A stretch of 6,385 nucleotides of DNA, from assembly GCA_013002625.1 (NCBI GenBank), contig JABDJE010000118.1:1-6385 (forward strand). The letters are read 5' to 3'. The translations under genes and the position numbers were made by a program. The DNA is from Saprospiraceae bacterium (GTDB lineage: Bacteria; Bacteroidota; Bacteroidia; Chitinophagales; Saprospiraceae). Below, one piece after another: positions 1 through 5,779 of this stretch. Below the pieces are notes generated by a model. That model made no database searches. It was not told the origin of the DNA and was given only the letters and a program-made list of their open reading frames with translations. Each line of letters opens with the position of its first letter. Position 1 is the stretch's first letter.

Positions 1-84
1 GTCCTCATCAGGAGGGTTGGGCGTATTGTTGCAACAATTATTGATCATCACAATCAAGGTTATACCAATTATCAGTTTATGCAT
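1..84 (-). CDS. Putative lipoprotein, N-terminal leader only (runs off left edge)
   Basis: An open leftward frame starts at the ATG at 84 and reaches base 1 without a stop, giving 28 residues. It begins Met-His-Lys, continues with a hydrophobic stretch (LIIGITLIVMI, residues 4-14), then an Asn-Asn-Cys-Cys pair (Cys17/Cys18) and a polar Asn/Pro/Asp/Glu-rich run (NTPNPPDED). This is the look of a Bacteroidota lipoprotein: a short positive n-region, a hydrophobic core, a cysteine for lipid attachment and an acidic tether. The residues before the cysteine (Ile-Asn-Asn) are a poor match to the classical lipobox. An in-frame ATG at 114 would add ten residues, but the start at 84 gives the better leader. 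The body of the protein lies outside the window, so no function can be given. It is divergent from the esterase gene at 165. Confidence 0.6.
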   Translation of the reverse strand, partial: MHKLIIGITLIVMINNCCNNTPNPPDED

Positions 85-164
85 ACATAATGAGTTACAA
101 GTAAATTTAAACATTCACGCTTCTATTTTTAAAAGTTATTTTAGTGAGAGAAATTGGTACACAT

Positions 165-869
165 ATGTATAAGCCTTATAGCACATCCTTACTTTATTCT
201 TTCTGTATTATAATTTTATCAACGGTCATGATTATAAATGTTGGTTGCAATTCCCAAAGCAATGAAGCGTATCCCTACAATATATATTATCCAATTGGAT
301 ATGATGCTTCAAGTGATAAGGGTACCCCACTTATGATTTTTTTACATGGATCCGGTGAGCGTGGGACTGACCTGTCGCAGGTGGAAAATCATGGTCCGCC
401 CAAGAAAGTTAAGGAAGGCCGTCAGTTTCAATGTATTATTTTTGCGCCTCAATGCCCTAATGATGTCTGGTGGGATGTTGACCGCTTAAATAGCACGCTG
501 GATGAAGTATTGGCAAAAAACAATATTGATCAGACACGCATCTATCTAACAGGCTTATCCATGGGCGGGTATGGCACGTGGGCCTGGGCCATAGAAAACC
601 CTAATAAATTCGCTGCGATTGCACCTATTTGTGGAGGTGGTGATCCTGATAAAGCTGAACTTATTGCCCATATACCTACATGGGTATTTCATGGTGCTCA
701 AGACGATGTTGTTCCGGTTGAAAAGTCTAAAGAAATGGTTTCAGCATTAAAAGCTGCAGGTGCCACTCCGAGGTTTTCAGTTTATGCAGAAGCAGATCAT
801 GACTCCTGGACGCAGACCTATGATAGTGATTCCTTCTATGGGTGGTTGTTTGGTCAGCGGTTGAAATAA
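165..869 (+). CDS. Lipoprotein-type alpha/beta-hydrolase (esterase / prolyl-oligopeptidase-like)
   Basis: This is a 234-residue exported hydrolase predicted to cleave ester bonds; the substrate is unknown. The leader (residues 1-27) has Lys3 and a hydrophobic core, and Cys28 in NVGC is a plausible though imperfect lipidation site. The fold signature is clear: HGSGERG (61-67) is the strand-3 oxyanion loop, GLSMGG (130-135) is the nucleophile elbow with Ser132, Asp180 lies in HGAQDDVVP (176-184), and His212 lies in ADHDSW. All three catalytic residues are therefore present. Compact secreted enzymes of this kind are usually annotated as dienelactone-hydrolase, PHB-depolymerase-like or prolyl-oligopeptidase-family proteins. 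A GTG at 144 is in frame, but the ATG at 165 puts the leader at the very N-terminus, and a purine run GAGAGAAA lies about 11 bases upstream. It stands alone on its strand, and its stop is 6 bases from the stop of the convergent methyltransferase gene. Confidence 0.85.
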   Translation: MYKPYSTSLLYSFCIIILSTVMIINVGCNSQSNEAYPYNIYYPIGYDASSDKGTPLMIFLHGSGERGTDLSQVENHGPPKKVKEGRQFQCIIFAPQCPNDVWWDVDRLNSTLDEVLAKNNIDQTRIYLTGLSMGGYGTWAWAIENPNKFAAIAPICGGGDPDKAELIAHIPTWVFHGAQDDVVPVEKSKEMVSALKAAGATPRFSVYAEADHDSWTQTYDSDSFYGWLFGQRLK

Positions 870-875
870 ACCTTT

Positions 876-1514
876 TTAATCGCGTTTGTTCGCCAGCTTT
901 GTAAAGCTGCAAAAGCTAAAATTTTGAACTTTGCCAGATGGGGTCACATGGTCCAAATTGAAGCATTCAATATTTTTGAATCCTTTTTCAAATACTTGTT
1001 TAAGTTCGATTGTCGAATATTTTGAGATCTCAATGCCGCTGCATTTATCTGGCCCTGTATCCGAAAAGGTACCGATTACCAAATGACCATTTGCTTTGAT
1101 GCCGGATTGCGTATTCTTAATATAGGCTTGAATATTATCCTGGCTTCCAAGGAAATGGAAAACAGCCCTATCATGCCAAAGATCATATTCTCGATCAGCA
1201 TTAAAGTTAGTTATATCGCTTACAATCCAATTGACCTTGTTGGCATTGTCACCTAAGCGCGCTTGTGCCCGTTCTATCGCTTTTTCAGAAATATCAAGAA
1301 CCGTTACATCCTGGTATCCATCTTCAAGAAGAAAGTCTACGAGGAAACTATCACCGCCTCCAATATCAATAATACTTTTGGTTTTGTCAGGTTGAAGTGT
1401 ATTAATCAAATCAAGGGATACAGTTGGTTTTGATTGAAACCAACTGACTTCTTCAAACTTACGTACGGTGTAAATGTGATCCCAATGCTTTTTTCTTTCT
1501 GCAGGCTCGATCAT
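876..1514 (-). CDS. Class I SAM-dependent methyltransferase
   Basis: This is a 212-residue cytoplasmic methyltransferase with a Rossmann-type SAM domain. The glycine-rich SAM loop is IIDIGGGDS (48-56), the acidic residue ending strand 2 is Asp74 in TVLDIS, VSDITNF (98-104) is the adenine-side loop, and YDLWHDRAVFHFL (110-122) is the region normally facing substrate. The N-terminal HWDHIY...EVSWFQ (10-27) and the C-terminal HVTPSGKVQNF (189-199) resemble a family of bacterial enzymes often labelled only as class I methyltransferases, with relatives among trans-aconitate, TehB and thiopurine methyltransferases. A small-molecule acceptor is likely but cannot be named. The length is normal for a stand-alone domain with no appended module. 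It starts 14 bases after the stop of the membrane-protein gene at 1529, with no evident Shine-Dalgarno, so the two are probably co-transcribed. Confidence 0.85.
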   Translation of the reverse strand: MIEPAERKKHWDHIYTVRKFEEVSWFQSKPTVSLDLINTLQPDKTKSIIDIGGGDSFLVDFLLEDGYQDVTVLDISEKAIERAQARLGDNANKVNWIVSDITNFNADREYDLWHDRAVFHFLGSQDNIQAYIKNTQSGIKANGHLVIGTFSDTGPDKCSGIEISKYSTIELKQVFEKGFKNIECFNLDHVTPSGKVQNFSFCSFTKLANKRD

Positions 1515-1528
1515 GAAATGATAACATT

Positions 1529-2125
1529 TTACCAGTCTGAATAAGTTTCTTCAGGTCCTGAATAAAAAGATTTATCAGATACAAATATGACAAGTAACAT
1601 GACGCAGTCCAAAAACATGCTGAAGTAGGATGAAAAGTTAATACCATTCAGGATATAGCTGGAAGAGCTATCCTTGGAAAAAATATACACTTTGATTGCC
1701 GCGTATATGAGACTGACTGCGAGGGTGCCTATTGCAAAAGGGATAGTCACTTTGGAACGAAAGAAAAAGAGTATCCCGGAAATAAAAAACAGCAAAGCTA
1801 CGAGGACACCCCAGTATCCAAGAGTGGTTGCCCATTTCTTAAAATAATCGGTCATATACATCATATCCTTTATAGTCTTGGCGACATCAAGTTTTTGGGT
1901 ACTGCTGTCTTTGGTCACTGAATCAGAAAGCATTTCCAATACCTTTATATCCGTTGAGTCTAATTCTTCGTTATTGATCTCAACCTCCATGTTGTCCAGA
2001 ATGGAATTGGACATTTTTAGCATTTGTTCGGTTTTGGCCATTTTAATATTATTAATGGCTCCGCAACCTCCAAAGAGGAGAAAAAATATTGCAACAGTTG
2101 TTGCCCAGGTAGGTCGTGAATTCAT
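1529..2125 (-). CDS. Unknown membrane protein with four predicted helices
   Basis: I do not recognise a functional family in this 198-residue protein. A hydrophobic segment at residues 8-24 (ending in FGGCGAI) follows an N-terminal MNSRPTWAT. This opening resembles small Bacteroidota membrane proteins of unknown function. Residues 27-97 are polar, rich in Asp, Glu, Ser, Lys and Met, and probably helical, forming a loop or domain of about 70 residues. Three further hydrophobic segments follow at about 102-122, 126-149 and 164-183, then a short acidic tail (EETYSDW). Cys21 after Gly-Gly could suggest a lipoprotein, but Phe at -3 and the multi-helix remainder make an N-terminal transmembrane anchor the better reading. 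It precedes the methyltransferase gene by 14 bases and probably shares its transcript. The 90 bases upstream, up to the thiolase stop, could hold a promoter, but none is convincing. Confidence 0.7.
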   Translation of the reverse strand: MNSRPTWATTVAIFFLLFGGCGAINNIKMAKTEQMLKMSNSILDNMEVEINNEELDSTDIKVLEMLSDSVTKDSSTQKLDVAKTIKDMMYMTDYFKKWATTLGYWGVLVALLFFISGILFFFRSKVTIPFAIGTLAVSLIYAAIKVYIFSKDSSSSYILNGINFSSYFSMFLDCVMLLVIFVSDKSFYSGPEETYSDW

Positions 2126-2215
2126 TTGTATTCGTTTGCAATTAATTTAAGCTAAAGTTGCCGAAGCCTAGCATTATATCGGAGTATAGTTAGAATATAA
2201 TCGACAAAGACACAA

Positions 2216-3427
2216 TTATACCTTCTCCATGATTAAGGCATAGCCCTGTCCGACGCCAACACACATGGTTGCCAGCGCATATTTAACCTGTTTTTCATGT
2301 AATTCCAGTGCTGCGCTGAAACTTATACGCGTTCCCGAAGCACCTAGCGGGTGTCCAATAGCAATGGCGCCACCATTTGGATTAATGCGTGAATCGTCAT
2401 CAGCGATACCCAGTTGACGTGTGCATGCCAAACTTTGAGCTGCAAATGCTTCATTAAGTTCGATGACCCCGATTTCATCCAGTGTCAAACCTGCCTTTTT
2501 TAATGCCTTATTTGTAGCGCCCACTGGACCTATTCCCATAATACGCGGTTCAACACCCACTACAGCGGAGCTCACAATTCTGGCAATCGGATTTAGGTCA
2601 TATTTCTTCACCGCTTCATAGGAAGCGAGGATCACCGCTGCGGCACCGTCGTTTAGGCCTGAAGCATTACCTGCGGTTACTGTGCCTCCCTCTTTTTTGA
2701 AGGCTGTTCTTAATTTACCAAGCACCTCCAAACTGGTATTAGGTTTTATGAATTCATCATTTTCAAATACAATAGCTGGTGCTTTGCGTTGGGGTATTTC
2801 AATGGAAGAAATTTCTTTTTTAAACCTTCCTTCTTCCCTGGCTTTAGTAGCCTTCATTTGTGACCAATAGGCAAATTTATCTTGATCTTCTCTGGAGATA
2901 TTATATTTCTCAGCAAGGTTTTCTGCGGTTGTGCCCATCCCGTCGGTACCATATAAAGCCTTCATTTTTGGATTCACAAAACGCCATCCAAAACTTGAAT
3001 CATGCATCTCTGCATCTCGACCAAATGGCTTAGATACCTTGGAGATTACCCAAGGACCACGGGTCATGTGTTCGACACCACCACTGATAAAAATATCTCC
3101 ATCTCCGGCCTGGATGGCACGATGTCCGTGGACAATAGCTGACATGCCTGAAGCACACAATCTATTGACGGTTTCTCCAGGGACACTCCAAGGCAGACCT
3201 GCTAACAACAAGCCCATTCTGGCAATATTTCTATTGTCTTCGCCAGCTTGATTCGCACAACCAATAATCACATCAGCATAGGCGTCTGCAGGAATGTCAG
3301 GATTTTGTTCGATCAATTCCCTTAGGGTATGTGCGAGCAAATCATCCGTCCTTATTGTGGAGAGGGTACCTCCAAAATTTCCGAAAGCGGTACGGGTCCC
3401 ATCAATGATGTATGTTTCTTTTTTCAT
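2216..3427 (-). CDS. pcaF: Thiolase of the 3-oxoadipyl-CoA thiolase (PcaF/PaaJ) type
   Basis: This 403-residue cytoplasmic thiolase would cleave a 3-oxoacyl-CoA with CoA to give acetyl-CoA, or run the reverse condensation. All catalytic elements are present: acylated Cys91 in NRLCASGMS, Asn325 in NEAF, His359 in GHPLGASG and Cys389 in CVGVGQG. The N-terminal thiolase domain spans about 1-270 and the C-terminal domain about 280-402. Several stretches, compared from memory, match PcaF more than FadA or AtoB: GCANQAGEDNRNIARM (56-71), GWRFVN (147-152), GNASGLNDGAAA (253-264), GVEPRIMGIGPV (291-302) and ADDDSRINPNGGAIAIGHP. The length also fits PcaF (about 400). PcaF acts in the last step of beta-ketoadipate or phenylacetate breakdown, but no other gene of those routes is here, so a general acetyl-CoA acyltransferase role remains possible. 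Its ATG overlaps the stop of the upstream BtuF-like gene in ATGA (3427-3424), implying translational coupling. Confidence 0.85.
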   Translation of the reverse strand: MKKETYIIDGTRTAFGNFGGTLSTIRTDDLLAHTLRELIEQNPDIPADAYADVIIGCANQAGEDNRNIARMGLLLAGLPWSVPGETVNRLCASGMSAIVHGHRAIQAGDGDIFISGGVEHMTRGPWVISKVSKPFGRDAEMHDSSFGWRFVNPKMKALYGTDGMGTTAENLAEKYNISREDQDKFAYWSQMKATKAREEGRFKKEISSIEIPQRKAPAIVFENDEFIKPNTSLEVLGKLRTAFKKEGGTVTAGNASGLNDGAAAVILASYEAVKKYDLNPIARIVSSAVVGVEPRIMGIGPVGATNKALKKAGLTLDEIGVIELNEAFAAQSLACTRQLGIADDDSRINPNGGAIAIGHPLGASGTRISFSAALELHEKQVKYALATMCVGVGQGYALIMEKV

Positions 3428-4179
3428 TCTGCAAATGTCTGAATTTTAGAATTAATCGATTTCAAGTATTTAGCCTTCTTAATGATTCTACTTCCATACC
3501 AACTGAAGGCTTCTCCGTCTACCAAAAGGATTTTGGCGTCTGGAAGTTCATTTTGAAGTTCTGCGATATGTTTTTCCTTAAATGGAAATGGCTCGGAGGA
3601 GAGAAGTATAAATTGGGGTTTCTTTTGCTTAATATCATTAATAGTAACTTCAGGATATCGTGTCAAATGGCCAAATACATTTTTAAAACCCACACAGTCC
3701 AGCATATGATTGATAAAACTATCTCCACCTACTGTCATATATGGATCTTTCCAGATGAGGTAGACGGCAGATGCTGTCTGTACTGGCTTTAACCCTGAAA
3801 TCACAGCACTTAATTGATTTGACAACTTCTGAGCCAGAGCTTCCTTGTTTAACAATGCCCCTAAAGTTGATATCAATTTAATATTGTCTTCTATTGTTTT
3901 AATATCTGTAACAATGACCTGGGTATAATCCATTAAGGTCTCAATTTGATCCTTCGTATTTTCTTCCTTATTGGCGATGATCAGATCGGGCTGAAGGGCC
4001 ATAATTTTTTCAAGGTTCAAATTTTTAGTGCCGCCAATACGCGTTTTGGAACGGTACCATTCTTCAGGGTGAACACAAAACTTCGTGATCCCTACAACCT
4101 GCTCCTCCATTTCTAGGTCATAGAGTAGTTCTGTAATCGATGGCACCGTTGATATGATTCGAAGACATTTTGATGTCAA
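3424..4179 (-). CDS. BtuF-like helical-backbone substrate-binding protein without signal peptide
   Basis: This 251-residue protein has the fold of cobalamin/iron-chelate binding proteins (TroA/BtuF superfamily, two lobes joined by one long helix). The N-lobe has RIISTVPSITELLYDL (7-22), VVGITKFCVHP (28-38), RIGGTKN (47-53) and LQPDLIIANKEEN (62-74). The backbone helix follows at about 97-130. The C-lobe has YLIWKDPYMTVGGDSF (140-155), LSSEPFPF and DGEAFSWYGSR (221-231). It aligns with the mature part of E. coli BtuF but begins almost exactly where the signal peptide should end. The start is TTG at 4179. An in-frame TAA at 4194-4192 leaves only four codons upstream, so no leader is possible in this frame. 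Leaderless relatives occur in Bacteroidota as far as I recall. The ligand (cobalamin, heme, siderophore or other) is not determined. No permease or ATPase gene is adjacent; the partner by overlap is the thiolase gene. The start call is less sure than the product. Confidence 0.82.
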   Translation of the reverse strand: MTSKCLRIISTVPSITELLYDLEMEEQVVGITKFCVHPEEWYRSKTRIGGTKNLNLEKIMALQPDLIIANKEENTKDQIETLMDYTQVIVTDIKTIEDNIKLISTLGALLNKEALAQKLSNQLSAVISGLKPVQTASAVYLIWKDPYMTVGGDSFINHMLDCVGFKNVFGHLTRYPEVTINDIKQKKPQFILLSSEPFPFKEKHIAELQNELPDAKILLVDGEAFSWYGSRIIKKAKYLKSINSKIQTFAE

Positions 4180-4202
4180 AGGTCTAAGGATTTATAGCTT
4201 TA
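4169..4202 (+). promoter_or_regulatory. Candidate Bacteroidota-type promoter for the metalloprotease gene
   Basis: TTTG at 4169-4172 and TAGCTTTA at 4195-4202 are separated by 22 bases. They approximate the Bacteroidota sigma pattern of a -33 TTTG and a -7 TAnnTTTG, with one mismatch in the last base of the -7 box. Transcription would begin near 4208, about 36 bases before the ATG at 4244. The -33 box lies inside the first codons of the opposing BtuF-like gene, so the two divergent units would share this 64-base gap. The match is short and could arise by chance in AT-rich DNA. Confidence 0.25.
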
Positions 4203-4243
4203 TGGTGAAATATAAATATCTTCAAGAGATTATATTATACAAT

Positions 4244-5779
4244 ATGAAAAAACTTCTTAGTACAGTCATTCTTTCCCTATTCGTTATTTTGGTTTATGGT
4301 CAAGATGTTGACCCTCAACTGTGTGGAACGCCAAGCTACCGCTCGGATTGGCTCAAAAAGTATCAGGCTAATCCAAAAGCCTATGATTTAAAAAGCGCTG
4401 AAATTATTAATGTTCCTATTACTGTAAATCGATTGGCAGAAAATCATGGCAATGGACGTATGCGTGCGACCAATGTTCTCAGAGCCTTATGTACTTTGCA
4501 GCAGGATTTTGAAGACAGCGATATAGAATTTTATCTAAAGTCGCCAATTAGGGATATTGATGACAATGACTTTTTTGATCATGAGACTGTAGTGGATGGA
4601 GGATTAAAGATGTTTGAGTATAACGAAGACGGCGCCATTAATTGCTACCTGGTCAGAGACGCTGCAGGAAACTGTGGTTATAATTTACCATGGGCTGGTG
4701 TTGCCGTGCAGGAATCTTGTGCGCGACCTGAGGATCATACCTGGGCACATGAAATGGGACATGCCTTAAAGCTTCCGCATCCTTTTCTTGGATGGGAAGG
4801 CGGGATATCCCATGATAATTCACAAGCGCACCAGTATGATAATCCGGCCCCTGAATTCGTATTATATAATTACACCAACTTCAAGGACTCTTTAATCCTT
4901 GACACCATGATTATAGATACCTCGTGGGTGGAAAAGATGGACGGTAGCAATTGTAATGAAGCGGCTGATGGGTTTTGCGATACAAAACCGGACTACCTCT
5001 ATCAAAGGTGGCCCTGCACGAATGATTCAATAAGTTTTACAGAACAGACAGACCCAAATGGTGTAAAGTTTAATTCTGATGCTTCGCTCATAATGTCTTA
5101 TGCATTTGATAATTGTGCAGCCAGATTTACGGATGAGCAAATCGGAGCAATGCGAGCCAATGCGCTTGATGAAAAAGGAGACTTTACTTCAACAGGAATG
5201 GTTTTCCCTGACCCTGTTGATCCATTGTCGATTGAATTGAATTACCCAATAGAAGATGAAGTAGTCTTTTTCAGAGATGTTGAATTTGGTTGGGAGGAAT
5301 CACAGGAAGACCAGTTTTACCTTTTTCAAGTGGGCGTAGAGCCCAGCTTTAGCTTGGTTTTATATGATACGATAGTCGATAGCCCGTCATTAACATGGCA
5401 TGAAGCAGATATAAGTTGGGGCCGTCTGTACTGGCGCGTGCGTCCCTTTACAGCTAACCAGTTTTGTACTGAATATTCAACAAGCGGTCAATTTTTACCG
5501 TCTGAGACTTCTTCCGTGAAAGAAGAAATCAGGCAGGATTTAACGTTGTTCCCTAATTTGATTGAAAATAATATACCGGAGGTATATCTGCGTAATTCGG
5601 ATGGGAGATTTGATCAATCCAGGTTTAGATGTCTGGATATTAACGGTCGAATTATCTCTTCAGGAAGGGTAGCGTTTGATAAAATAAGTTTGGAGCAGGG
5701 AAAACTGATGTCAGGAATTTATTTTATTCAAATTGACAATGGTGCAGCGCCCATCAATTTCAAATTGGTGGTTATTTAA
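4244..5779 (+). CDS. Secreted pappalysin-like (M43-type) zinc metalloprotease with T9SS sorting domain
   Basis: This 511-residue protein is predicted to be secreted and to cleave proteins. Residues 1-19 are a signal peptide (MKKLLS, hydrophobic core, VYGQ). The catalytic domain spans about 55-310. The zinc motif HEMGHALKLPH (169-179) supplies His169, Glu170, His173 and His179, and the Met-turn is IMSY (283-286). NEAADGFCDTKPDY (238-251) and paired cysteines (Cys134/144/159, 237/245/258/291) recall the pappalysin disulfide pattern. The usual metzincin glycine before the third histidine is Lys176. Residues 330-419 look like a fibronectin-III/beta-sandwich domain. The tail (434-511) has FPN, DINGRII, SGIYFIQI and a terminal KLVVI, as in type A sorting domains recognised by the type IX system. 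The frame is open from an ATG at 4154, but that adds 30 residues with no leader character, so 4244 is chosen. Its stop overlaps the hemD stop. Confidence 0.85.
   Translation: MKKLLSTVILSLFVILVYGQDVDPQLCGTPSYRSDWLKKYQANPKAYDLKSAEIINVPITVNRLAENHGNGRMRATNVLRALCTLQQDFEDSDIEFYLKSPIRDIDDNDFFDHETVVDGGLKMFEYNEDGAINCYLVRDAAGNCGYNLPWAGVAVQESCARPEDHTWAHEMGHALKLPHPFLGWEGGISHDNSQAHQYDNPAPEFVLYNYTNFKDSLILDTMIIDTSWVEKMDGSNCNEAADGFCDTKPDYLYQRWPCTNDSISFTEQTDPNGVKFNSDASLIMSYAFDNCAARFTDEQIGAMRANALDEKGDFTSTGMVFPDPVDPLSIELNYPIEDEVVFFRDVEFGWEESQEDQFYLFQVGVEPSFSLVLYDTIVDSPSLTWHEADISWGRLYWRVRPFTANQFCTEYSTSGQFLPSETSSVKEEIRQDLTLFPNLIENNIPEVYLRNSDGRFDQSRFRCLDINGRIISSGRVAFDKISLEQGKLMSGIYFIQIDNGAAPINFKLVVI

Noticed and set aside
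144..164. GTG start for the esterase seven codons upstream of the ATG
   Set aside because: The extra residues precede the positively charged start of the leader, and the ATG at 165 has a purine-rich stretch at a usable distance.
85..164. Candidate -7 boxes on both strands in the left divergent gap (TATTTTTA at 124-131 on plus; TAACTTTT on minus at 138-131)
   Set aside because: Neither has a matching -33 TTG at the right distance, and such strings are expected by chance in DNA this rich in A and T.
1878..2150. 90-codon open frame on the plus strand
   Set aside because: It lies opposite the N-terminal half of the membrane-protein gene, whose composition and hydrophobic segments make the minus strand the coding one.
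2151..2172. Possible hairpin (GCTA...TAGC arms around a small TTCG loop) in the gap between the thiolase stop and the membrane-protein start
   Set aside because: The stem is broken, with only four outer and two inner pairs, and it is not followed by a T-run in either direction, so it does not support an intrinsic terminator.
2931..3251. 106-codon open frame on the plus strand
   Set aside because: It is the antisense of well-conserved thiolase sequence, and its translation has no domain or leader signature.
3412..3792. 126-codon open frame on the plus strand
   Set aside because: It is antisense to the conserved C-lobe of the BtuF-like protein and looks like random translation of AT-rich DNA.
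4154..4243. A 30-codon N-terminal extension of the metalloprotease frame from an ATG at 4154
   Set aside because: The extension would overlap the start of the opposing gene and hide a clean signal peptide that begins at the ATG at 4244; it has no leader character of its own.
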